DNA from: JBJSXF01 sp046086225
Lineage (GTDB): Bacteria; Actinomycetota; Acidimicrobiia; IMCC26256; PALSA-610
Length of the DNA: 9,255 nt
NCBI GenBank assembly: GCA_046086225.1
Contig: JBJSXF010000054.1
Location: 1-9,255 of the forward strand
Direction: 5' to 3'
Shown here one piece after another: positions 1 through 7,222 of the stretch (its first letter is position 1; each line of letters opens with the position of its first letter). A program made the position numbers and the translations under genes. Below the pieces are notes generated by a model. It saw only the letters and a list, made by a program, of their open reading frames with translations. It made no database searches and was not told the origin of the DNA.

Positions 1-963
1 GGCGCGTACGGCGACGCCGACGTCGAGCTCCAAAAGTCGAACATCCTGCTCGTCGGCCCCACCGGCTGCGGCAAGACGCTCCTCGCCCAGACCCTCGCCC
101 GCATGCTGAAGGTGCCGTTCGCCATCGCCGACGCCACCGCCCTCACCGAGGCGGGCTACGTCGGCGAGGACGTCGAGAACATCCTCCTCAAGCTGATCCA
201 GGCTGCCGACTACGACGTCAAGAAGGCCGAGACCGGCATCATCTACATCGACGAGATCGACAAGATCGCCCGCAAGGCCGAGAACCCGTCGATCACCCGT
301 GACGTCTCGGGCGAAGGCGTGCAGCAGGCGCTGCTCAAGATCCTGGAAGGCACGACCGCCTCGGTCCCGCCCCAAGGGGGGCGCAAGCACCCCCACCAGG
401 AGTTCATCCAGATCGACACCTCGAACATCCTGTTCATCTGCGGTGGGGCGTTCGCCGGACTCGACCGGATCATCGAGGCCCGGGTCGGCAACCGGGGCAT
501 CGGTTTCGGCGCCGACGTCCGCCGATCGGAGCGCAACGGCGACGCCAGCCGGTTCCTCGCCGACGTGCTCCCCGAGGACCTGCTCAAGTTCGGGCTCATC
601 CCCGAGTTCGTCGGTCGGCTCCCCGTCGCGGGCGTCGTGCACCACCTCGACAAGGACGCCCTCATCCGCATCCTCGTCGAGCCCCGCAACGCGCTCGTGA
701 AGCAGTACCAGAAGTTCTTCCACTTCGACGACGTCGACCTCGTCTTCTCCGACGACGCGCTCGACGCCATCGCGGAGGAGGCGCTGAAGCGGGGCACGGG
801 CGCCCGGGGCCTGCGAGCCATCCTCGAGGAGGTGCTGCTCGAGGTGATGTACGACCTGCCGTCGCGGGCCGATGTCACCCGGTGCCTCGTCGACCGCGAC
901 GTCGTGCTGCGGAAGGTCGCGCCGACCCTCCTCACCGGCGACGAGTCGCGCCGCTCCGCCTGA
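1..963 (+). CDS. clpX: ATP-dependent Clp protease ATP-binding subunit ClpX (5' partial)
   Basis: AAA+ unfoldase that recognises tagged or native substrates, unfolds them with ATP and feeds them into the ClpP chamber in the cytoplasm. The frame is open from base 1, giving 320 visible codons to a TGA. The family is usually about 420-430 residues, so roughly 100 N-terminal residues (zinc-binding domain and start) lie outside the window. In visible-residue numbering: Walker A GPTGCGKT (19-26), pore-loop GYVG (52-55), Walker B with IYIDEID (81-87), RKH pore loop (128-130), the IGF tripeptide that docks on ClpP (167-169), a probable arginine finger in EFVGR (R206) and sensor-2 GAR (R269). All key elements are intact, so the protein should be active with ClpP. 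The gene converges with the ABC ATPase gene and overlaps it by 32 bases. Identity is very secure. Confidence 0.97.
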   Translation, partial: GAYGDADVELQKSNILLVGPTGCGKTLLAQTLARMLKVPFAIADATALTEAGYVGEDVENILLKLIQAADYDVKKAETGIIYIDEIDKIARKAENPSITRDVSGEGVQQALLKILEGTTASVPPQGGRKHPHQEFIQIDTSNILFICGGAFAGLDRIIEARVGNRGIGFGADVRRSERNGDASRFLADVLPEDLLKFGLIPEFVGRLPVAGVVHHLDKDALIRILVEPRNALVKQYQKFFHFDDVDLVFSDDALDAIAEEALKRGTGARGLRAILEEVLLEVMYDLPSRADVTRCLVDRDVVLRKVAPTLLTGDESRRSA

Positions 964-1732
964 CCGCGTAGCGGCCGTCCCGGCGCTCGACCGTCAACGC
1001 CACGCCGAACGCCGCGCTCAGCGTCGCATCGTCGATCACCGCGTCGATCCGACCCGCCGCGAGCACCGTGCCCGCGCGCATCACGAGCGCATGGGTGAAG
1101 CCGGGCGGCACCTCCTCCAGGTGGTGGGTCACCACGGCGAGGGGCGGACGCTGCGGGTCGCCGGCCCAGTCGGCCAGGTCGGCGACGAGCTCCTCCCGAC
1201 CGCCCACGTCGAGGCCGGCGGTGGGCTCGTCGAGCAGCACGATGCCGGGTTCGAAGACCAGCGAACGGGCCAGCAGCACCCGCTGCTGCTCACCCGCCGA
1301 GAGGGTGGGGAACCGGTGGTCGGCGAGGTGGGCGCAGCGCCACTCGGCGAGCCGCGCCGCGGCCCGGGCCCGGTCGTCGTCGGTGTAGCGGTGCCACCAG
1401 GGCGCGAGGGCCGCGTGGATGCCGGTCATCACCACCTCGAGCGCGGTCATGCGCGGCTCCAGGCGAGCAGCCATCGCCGGTGAGGAGAAGGCGATGCGGG
1501 TGCGCAGCGTCCGCACGTCGGTGCGACCCAAGCGCTCACCGAGCACCTCGACCGTGCCCGACGACGGGTGCTGCACCAACGCGGCGATCCGCAGCAGCGA
1601 CGTCTTGCCCGATCCGTTCGCGCCGAGCACTACCCAGCGCTCCTCGGCCGCGACCTCCCAGTCGACGTGGTCGAGCACGGTCGTCCCGTCGTGGACGAGG
1701 GTGATGTCGGAGCACCGCAGGGCGGGGGCCAC
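932..1732 (-). CDS. Stand-alone ABC transporter-type ATPase (ModF/YlmA-like)
   Basis: A 266-residue nucleotide-binding domain protein with no membrane segment. Visible motifs are Walker A GANGSGKTS (37-45), signature LSAGEQQRV (144-152), Walker B IVLLDEPTAGLD (164-175) and an H-loop histidine in VTHHLEEV (H203). The usual Q-loop glutamine is absent: after Walker A the sequence reads AFSSPAMA (81-88). An SS-type Q-loop and a WWHRY segment (112-116) remind me of the ModF/YlmA group of cytoplasmic ABC ATPases, so that subgroup is a tentative call. The substrate is unknown. No permease or binding protein lies beside it, so it may work with a partner elsewhere or act outside transport. The GTG start is fixed by an in-frame stop 9 bp upstream (1742-1744) and by a -10-like box 6 nt before it. 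There is no Shine-Dalgarno sequence. The gene sits against the direction of all its neighbours and interrupts the clpX-valS order. Confidence 0.9.
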   Translation of the reverse strand: MAPALRCSDITLVHDGTTVLDHVDWEVAAEERWVVLGANGSGKTSLLRIAALVQHPSSGTVEVLGERLGRTDVRTLRTRIAFSSPAMAARLEPRMTALEVVMTGIHAALAPWWHRYTDDDRARAAARLAEWRCAHLADHRFPTLSAGEQQRVLLARSLVFEPGIVLLDEPTAGLDVGGREELVADLADWAGDPQRPPLAVVTHHLEEVPPGFTHALVMRAGTVLAAGRIDAVIDDATLSAAFGVALTVERRDGRYAVRRSGATRRR

Positions 1733-1738
1733 GCGGCG

Positions 1739-1744
1739 AACCTA
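1739..1744 (-). promoter_or_regulatory. -10-like box (TAGGTT) for the ABC ATPase gene, leaderless
   Basis: Read on the minus strand, TAGGTT fits the TANNNT pattern of actinobacterial -10 elements. It is followed by 6 nt (CGCCGC) and then the GTG start codon, which would put the transcription start at or next to the start codon. No -35 consensus and no ribosome-binding site is visible. Leaderless translation is inferred from this spacing. Confidence 0.6.
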
Positions 1745-1768
1745 GCGGGGCGGTCGCGGGGTCGCTCC

Positions 1769-1774
1769 TATGAT
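1769..1774 (+). promoter_or_regulatory. -10 box (TATGAT) for valS, leaderless
   Basis: TATGAT is one base from the TATAAT consensus and is an unusually AT-rich patch for this DNA. Six bases (CCCCGC) separate it from the valS ATG, so the transcript probably starts at the A of the start codon. No Shine-Dalgarno sequence is present. The expected -35 position (about 1746-1751) is GC-only and overlaps the flank of the divergent ABC-gene promoter. Confidence 0.7.
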
Positions 1775-1780
1775 CCCCGC

Positions 1781-4330
1781 ATGGTTCAGCCGCCCGACAA
1801 GCCGTCGATCGAGGGTCTCGAGGAACGTTGGTCGACCCGTTGGGAAGCCGACGGCACGTTCCGGTTCGATCGCACGAAGCCTCGGGCCGAGGTGTTCTCG
1901 ATCGACACCCCGCCGCCGACCGTGAGCGGATCGCTGCACATGGGCTCGGCCTTCGGCTACGTGCAGACCGACGCCATTGCCCGCTTCCAACGCATGCGGG
2001 GCCGCGAGGTCTTCTACCCGATGGGCTGGGACGACAACGGCCTGCCGACCGAACGCCGGGTGCAGAACTACTACGGCATCCGCTGCGAGCCGCACCTGCC
2101 CTACGACCCCGACTTCGAGCCGCCGGCCGAGCCGGGTAAGCAGGCCGTGCCCGTGTCGCGGCCCAACTTCCTCGAGCTGTGCACCCGGCTGGTGGCGGTC
2201 GACGAGGAGAAGTTCGAGGAGCTCTGGCGGCGCCTCGGCCTCTCGGTCGACTGGTCACTCACCTACACGACGATCGGTGATGCGGCTCGGCGGGTCAGCC
2301 AGCGTGCCTTCCTGCGCAACCACGCCCGGGGCGAGGCCTACCGGGCCGACGCGCCCACGCTGTGGGACGTCGACGACCGCACCGCCATCGCCCAGGCCGA
2401 GCTCGAGGATCGCGAGATGCCGGGCGCCTACCACACGCTCGCGTTCCACCGGGCCGACGGTGGCGGCGACATCCTCATCGACACGACGCGCCCCGAGCTG
2501 CTCGCCGCGTGCGTCGCCCTCGTCGCCCATCCCGACGACGAGCGCTACCAGCCGCTCTTCGGCACCGAGGTCGTCTCGCCGCTCTACGGCGTCACCGTCC
2601 CGGTCGTCGCGCACCGGCTCGCCGATCCCGAGAAGGGCACCGGCATCGCGATGATCTGCACCTTCGGTGACGTCACCGACGTGGTGTGGTGGCGCGAGCT
2701 CGACCTCCCGACCCGGGCGATCGTCGGGCCTGACGGGCGCATGGTCGCCCACCCACCCGCCGTCGTCGCGGGCCCGGGAGCCACCGCGTACGAGGAGATC
2801 GCCGGGCGCACCGTGAAGCAGGCCCAGGCCGCGGTCGTGGAGCAGCTGCGGGCGAGCGGCGAGATGCTCGGCGATCCCCGACCCATCACCCACCCGGTGA
2901 AGTTCTACGAGCGGGGCTCGCGACCGCTCGAGATCGTCTCCTCGCGGCAGTGGTACTACCGGAACGGTGGGCGCGACGCCGACCTGCGCGCCGAGCTGCT
3001 GCGGCTCGGACGCGAGCTCAACTGGTACCCGTCGCACCTGCGGGTCCGCTACGAGACCTGGCTCGAAGGGCTCAACTCCGACTGGCTCGTCAGCCGTCAG
3101 CGCTACTTCGGGGTGCCTTTCCCGGTGTGGTACCCGGTCGACGAGCACGGCCAGGTCGACCACGACCGTCCGATCCTCGCGACCGAGGATGCCCTGCCGG
3201 TCGACCCGTCGACCGACGTCCCGCCCGGGTTCGCCGAAGCGCAGCGGGGCCGACCCGGCGGCTTCGTCGGCGACGCCGACGTCATGGACACCTGGGCCAC
3301 CTCCTCGCTCACCCCGCAGATCGCGACGGGCTGGGTCGACGACGACGATCTCTTCGGCCGCACGTTCCCGATGGATCTGCGACCGCAGGGCCCCGAGATC
3401 ATCCGCACCTGGCTGTTCGACACCGTGGTGCGCGCGTGGCTCGAGCACGGCGCCCTGCCCTGGGCGAACACCACGATCAACGGATGGGTACTCGACCCCG
3501 ATCGCAAGAAGATGTCGAAGTCGAAGGGCAACGTGGTCACCCCGATGCCGCTCGTGGAGAAGCACGGCGCCGACGCATTGCGCTACTGGGCCTGCAACGG
3601 CCGCCCCGGAGTCGACACCGCCGCCGACGAAGGGGTGATGCGGATCGGCCGCAAGCTCGCGATCAAGGTGTTGAACGTCTCCAAGTTCGTGCTCACGATC
3701 GCCGGCGAGGCGGGCGACGACCTCAGCGCCGTCGTCCATCCGCTCGACCGGTCGATGCTCGCCACCCTCGCCGCCGCGCTCGACGAGGCGACCGAGGCCT
3801 TCGCCGGCTTCGACTACGCCCGGGCGTTGGAGCGGGTCGAGCGCTTCTTCTGGACCTTCTGCGACGACTACGTGGAGCTCGTGAAGGGCCGGGCGTACGG
3901 GGGGAGCGGAGCGGAGGCCGCCGCCTCGGCCGCCGCGGCGTTGCGGATCGCCCTCTCGGCCCTCCAACGCGCGCTGGCGCCGTTCGTGTGCTTCGCGACC
4001 GAGGAGGCATGGTCGTGGTGGCAGACCGGATCGGTGCACCGGGCGGCCTGGCCGACCGGCGCCGACATCCCGGCCCGCGACACCGATCCGCTCGTGTTCG
4101 CGGTGGCGGCCGAGGTGCTCACGGCGATCCGCAAGGAGAAGTCGGAGCAGAAGGTCTCGCTCGCCTCGCCGGTCGAACGGGTGACGGTGGGTGACACCGA
4201 GCCGCGTCTGGCTGCGCTCGCAGCGGCCCGGGGCGACATCGTCGACGCGGGCAAGGTGGTCGGTGAGCTGGTGACCGCGTCGGCGGCGGAGCTCGCCGTC
4301 GAGGTCCGGCTCGCGCCGCGCGACGCGTGA
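1781..4330 (+). CDS. valS: Valine--tRNA ligase, archaeal-like type
   Basis: Class Ia aminoacyl-tRNA synthetase that charges tRNA-Val and hydrolyses mischarged Thr-tRNA-Val in its CP1 editing domain. The protein has 849 residues: Rossmann fold start with PPPTVSGSLHMGS (HIGH region, H53 to S56), GWDDNGLPTERR (82-93), editing domain with TTRPE (235-239) and GTGIAMICTFGD (286-297), KMSKS (577-581), then an anticodon-binding helical domain. Common bacterial ValRS reads DHAGIATQ where this one has WDDNGLPTE, so it belongs to the archaeal-like group also known from Rickettsia. I see no long C-terminal coiled-coil arm of the E. coli or Thermus kind. Oddly, the second histidine of HIGH is serine. The ATG at 1781 is chosen because homology begins there and the -10 box lies 6 nt upstream; the frame stays open back to 1568, but that part is antisense to the ABC gene. 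valS heads a unit with folC. Confidence 0.95.
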   Translation: MVQPPDKPSIEGLEERWSTRWEADGTFRFDRTKPRAEVFSIDTPPPTVSGSLHMGSAFGYVQTDAIARFQRMRGREVFYPMGWDDNGLPTERRVQNYYGIRCEPHLPYDPDFEPPAEPGKQAVPVSRPNFLELCTRLVAVDEEKFEELWRRLGLSVDWSLTYTTIGDAARRVSQRAFLRNHARGEAYRADAPTLWDVDDRTAIAQAELEDREMPGAYHTLAFHRADGGGDILIDTTRPELLAACVALVAHPDDERYQPLFGTEVVSPLYGVTVPVVAHRLADPEKGTGIAMICTFGDVTDVVWWRELDLPTRAIVGPDGRMVAHPPAVVAGPGATAYEEIAGRTVKQAQAAVVEQLRASGEMLGDPRPITHPVKFYERGSRPLEIVSSRQWYYRNGGRDADLRAELLRLGRELNWYPSHLRVRYETWLEGLNSDWLVSRQRYFGVPFPVWYPVDEHGQVDHDRPILATEDALPVDPSTDVPPGFAEAQRGRPGGFVGDADVMDTWATSSLTPQIATGWVDDDDLFGRTFPMDLRPQGPEIIRTWLFDTVVRAWLEHGALPWANTTINGWVLDPDRKKMSKSKGNVVTPMPLVEKHGADALRYWACNGRPGVDTAADEGVMRIGRKLAIKVLNVSKFVLTIAGEAGDDLSAVVHPLDRSMLATLAAALDEATEAFAGFDYARALERVERFFWTFCDDYVELVKGRAYGGSGAEAAASAAAALRIALSALQRALAPFVCFATEEAWSWWQTGSVHRAAWPTGADIPARDTDPLVFAVAAEVLTAIRKEKSEQKVSLASPVERVTVGDTEPRLAALAAARGDIVDAGKVVGELVTASAAELAVEVRLAPRDA

Positions 4331-5652
4331 GCGGCCGCGCCGGATTCGCAGCCCGGGAGTGGCTCGACGGGCACGTGAACCTCGAGCTCGGGGTGGGGGC
4401 CCCGCGGTCGCGACCGCGGGGCGCGCCGACCCTCGAGCGGATCGGCACGCTGCTCACCTACCTCGGCACGCCGCAGGACGAGTGGCCGATGGTGCACGTC
4501 ACCGGCACCAACGGCAAGACGAGCGTGGCCCGCATGACGGCCGAGATCCTGCAGGTGTCCGGCCTCCGGGTCGGCACGTTCACGAGCCCGCACCTCGAAC
4601 GGCTCGAGGAGCGGATCGCGGTCGACGGTGATCCCATCGCCCCCGACGATCTCGACGAGATGCTCTACGCGGTCTCCCTCGTCGAGCAGGCGACCGGCGT
4701 CGATCCGTCGCACTTCGAGATCATGGTCGCCGCCGCGTACCGCTGGTTCGCCGATGCCGCCGTCGACGTCGCCGTCGTGGAGGTGGGGCTCGGCGGGCGT
4801 TGGGATGCCACGAGCGCGGTCGAGGGTCGGGTGGCGGTGGTGACCAACGTCGGCCTCGACCACACCGAGTGGCTCGGGCCCACCCGGGCCCATATCGCGG
4901 CGGAGAAGGCCGGGATCGTCGTCGGGGGCGCACCGCTGGTGCTCGGGGAGACCGATCCGGCGCTCCTGCCCCCGTTCGTCGATCGGGCCCCCGACCCGCT
5001 GTGGCTGCGGGGCCGGGACTTCGGGGTGCGGGCGAACCGGTCGGCGGTGGGCGGTCGGCTCGTCGATCTCTTCACGCCGGCCGCTGCGTACCCCGAGTTG
5101 TTCGTGGCGCTGCTCGGCGCGCATCAGGGCGAGAACGCAGCGATCGCGATGACCGCGGCCGAAGCCACTCTCGGTGAGCCGGTGCCCGAGGCGGTGGCGG
5201 CGACCGCGCTGGCCGGCGTGCGCTCACCCGGGCGTTTGGAGATCGTGGGCCGCGACCCGCTCGTCCTCCTCGACGGTGCGCACAATCCCGACGGCATCAC
5301 GGTGCTCGCCGCCGCGCTCGCGGAGGAGCTCGGTGCCGACGTGCCGACGACCTACGTGCTCGGGTTCAGCCGCGAACGCGATCCCGGCGAGATGCTCGAT
5401 CGCCTCGGTGTGCGGCCCGAGACCGACCTCCTCGTGTGCACCCGGGCACCGCACGCCCGTGCGCTCGAGCCCGCGCTCATCGCCGCGGCGGCCGTCGATC
5501 GTGGGTTCGCGGCCGATCGGATCGAGATCGCCGACGGCGTGGCCGACGCGATCGGCACGGCCCTGCTCGCGACGCCGACCGCCGGGCGGATCGTCGTCAC
5601 CGGTTCGCTCTACCTCGTCGGGGCGGCCCGCAGCGTGTTCGTGCGATCGTGA
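4327..5652 (+). CDS. folC: Folylpolyglutamate synthase / dihydrofolate synthase
   Basis: Mur-ligase-fold enzyme that adds glutamate to dihydropteroate and/or to tetrahydrofolate using ATP, giving dihydrofolate and the polyglutamylated cofactors that cells retain. The 441 residues are normal for the family. Motifs are the P-loop TGTNGKTS (59-66), FTSPHL (85-90), VEVGLGGRWDATS (151-163), TNVGLDHTEWLG (173-184), EKAGI (193-197) and the C-terminal-domain LDGAHNPDG (315-323). Whether it has both activities or only one cannot be read from the motifs. The GTG start shares the bases GTGA with the valS stop codon, so translation is probably coupled to valS. A 24-bp perfect palindrome lies in the coding sequence at residues 25-32, in the variable stretch before the conserved LERI helix. 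No promoter of its own is visible. Confidence 0.95.
   Translation: MSGRAGFAAREWLDGHVNLELGVGAPRSRPRGAPTLERIGTLLTYLGTPQDEWPMVHVTGTNGKTSVARMTAEILQVSGLRVGTFTSPHLERLEERIAVDGDPIAPDDLDEMLYAVSLVEQATGVDPSHFEIMVAAAYRWFADAAVDVAVVEVGLGGRWDATSAVEGRVAVVTNVGLDHTEWLGPTRAHIAAEKAGIVVGGAPLVLGETDPALLPPFVDRAPDPLWLRGRDFGVRANRSAVGGRLVDLFTPAAAYPELFVALLGAHQGENAAIAMTAAEATLGEPVPEAVAATALAGVRSPGRLEIVGRDPLVLLDGAHNPDGITVLAAALAEELGADVPTTYVLGFSRERDPGEMLDRLGVRPETDLLVCTRAPHARALEPALIAAAAVDRGFAADRIEIADGVADAIGTALLATPTAGRIVVTGSLYLVGAARSVFVRS
4399..4422. repeat. 24-bp perfect palindrome inside folC
   Basis: The half-site GCCCCGCGGTCG is followed directly by its exact reverse complement, with the centre between 4410 and 4411. All 12 base pairs match and pairing breaks at the next base on each side. 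It covers exactly eight codons and encodes APRSRPRG on both strands in register. It begins 72 bases into folC. It may be a protein-binding site or cruciform-prone DNA, or only a chance product of GC-rich codon choice; as RNA the central bases cannot all pair because no loop is available. Confidence 0.85.
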
Positions 5653-5671
5653 GTCGGCACAGCCATCCGGT

Positions 5672-5677
5672 TAGGAT
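5672..5677 (+). promoter_or_regulatory. -10-like box (TAGGAT) for ndk
   Basis: TAGGAT lies in the 34-bp folC-ndk gap, 9 nt before the ndk ATG. With a start about 7 nt downstream of the box, the leader would be only about 3 nt, so the mRNA would be nearly leaderless. No Shine-Dalgarno sequence and no clear -35 box are visible. Confidence 0.5.
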
Positions 5678-5686
5678 CCGGCGCTC

Positions 5687-6100
5687 ATGAGCACCGATCG
5701 CACCCTCGTCCTCTGCAAGCCCGACTGCGTGGAGCGCGGTCTCGTCGGCGAGGTCGTCGGCCGACTGGAGCGCAAGGGCCTGCGGGTCGTCGCGCTCGAG
5801 CTCCGTCACCTCGACGCCGCGACAGCCGAGCAGCACTACGCCGAGCACGCGGGCAAGCCGTTCTTCGCCGACCTCGTGGCCTTCATCACCCGCTCGCCGC
5901 TCGTGGCGATGGTGGCCGAGGGGCCCGAGGCCTGGAAGGTCGTGCGCACGCTGATGGGCGCCACCAATCCGCGGGAAGCCGCCCCCGGCACGATCCGCGG
6001 CGATCTGGCGATCGAGATGACCGAGAACCTGGTGCACGGCAGCGACGGCCCCGAGTCGGCCGCCCGCGAGATCGCCCTGTTCTTCCCGGCTCTGGGCTGA
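5687..6100 (+). CDS. ndk: Nucleoside diphosphate kinase
   Basis: Transfers the gamma-phosphate between nucleoside triphosphates and diphosphates through a phosphohistidine, balancing NTP and dNTP pools in the cytoplasm. At 137 residues it is full length. The active-site set is complete: K11, Y51, F59, R87, T93, R104, N114 and the catalytic H117 in NLVHGSDG, with E128 behind it. One small oddity is KPDCVERG (11-18), where the glycine usual after KPD is a cysteine. The ATG is preceded by a -10-like box and no ribosome-binding site, so transcription probably starts afresh here rather than only continuing from folC. Its position between folC and mreB is the conserved actinobacterial arrangement. 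Confidence 0.97.
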   Translation: MSTDRTLVLCKPDCVERGLVGEVVGRLERKGLRVVALELRHLDAATAEQHYAEHAGKPFFADLVAFITRSPLVAMVAEGPEAWKVVRTLMGATNPREAAPGTIRGDLAIEMTENLVHGSDGPESAAREIALFFPALG

Positions 6101-6101
6101 T

Positions 6102-6165
6102 TTCCGGTCACGGGTGGCGGTGTCCCCGCCCCGACTCGTAGCCTTGGGGGTTCCGCCGACCGGAA
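6102..6165. repeat. Inverted repeat bracketing the ndk-mreB gap
   Basis: TTCCGGTC at 6102-6109 is the exact reverse complement of GACCGGAA at 6158-6165. Just inside, GGCGG (6116-6120) can pair with CCGCC (6153-6157), leaving a 6-nt bulge on the left arm only. The enclosed loop contains the mreB -10-like box. It could be a pair of operator half-sites or, in read-through RNA from ndk, a long-range stem. There is no T-tract, so it is not a standard terminator. Function is unproven. Confidence 0.4.
6139..6144 (+). promoter_or_regulatory. -10-like box (TAGCCT) for mreBCD
   Basis: TAGCCT matches TANNNT in the 77-bp gap before mreB. It would give a start near 6151 and a leader of about 27 nt to the GTG at 6178. 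A weak purine patch, GGAAG (6162-6166), is the only candidate ribosome-binding element. No good -35 box is seen. Confidence 0.4.
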
Positions 6166-6177
6166 GTGTGCTTGCCC

Positions 6178-7215
<1,038 letters not shown>

Positions 7216-7222
7216 GCCGCCG

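Noticed and set aside
948..986. Possible terminator stem (GCGCCG with CGGCGC) after clpX
   Set aside because: Only 6 bp around a 27-nt loop, no T-tract, and inside the ABC coding region, so too weak to call.
1568..1780. N-terminal extension of valS
   Set aside because: The frame is open, but this part is antisense to the ABC gene, has no ValRS similarity, and would bypass the -10 box and ATG at 1781.
2255..4039. 594-codon open frame antisense to valS
   Set aside because: It mirrors valS codons in GC-rich DNA, its translation is low-complexity Arg/Gly/Val-rich without recognisable domains, and valS is certain.
2950..4194. 414-codon alternative frame on the same strand as valS
   Set aside because: Its translation is extremely Arg-rich with no motif, and the valS frame contains KMSKS and other landmarks throughout.
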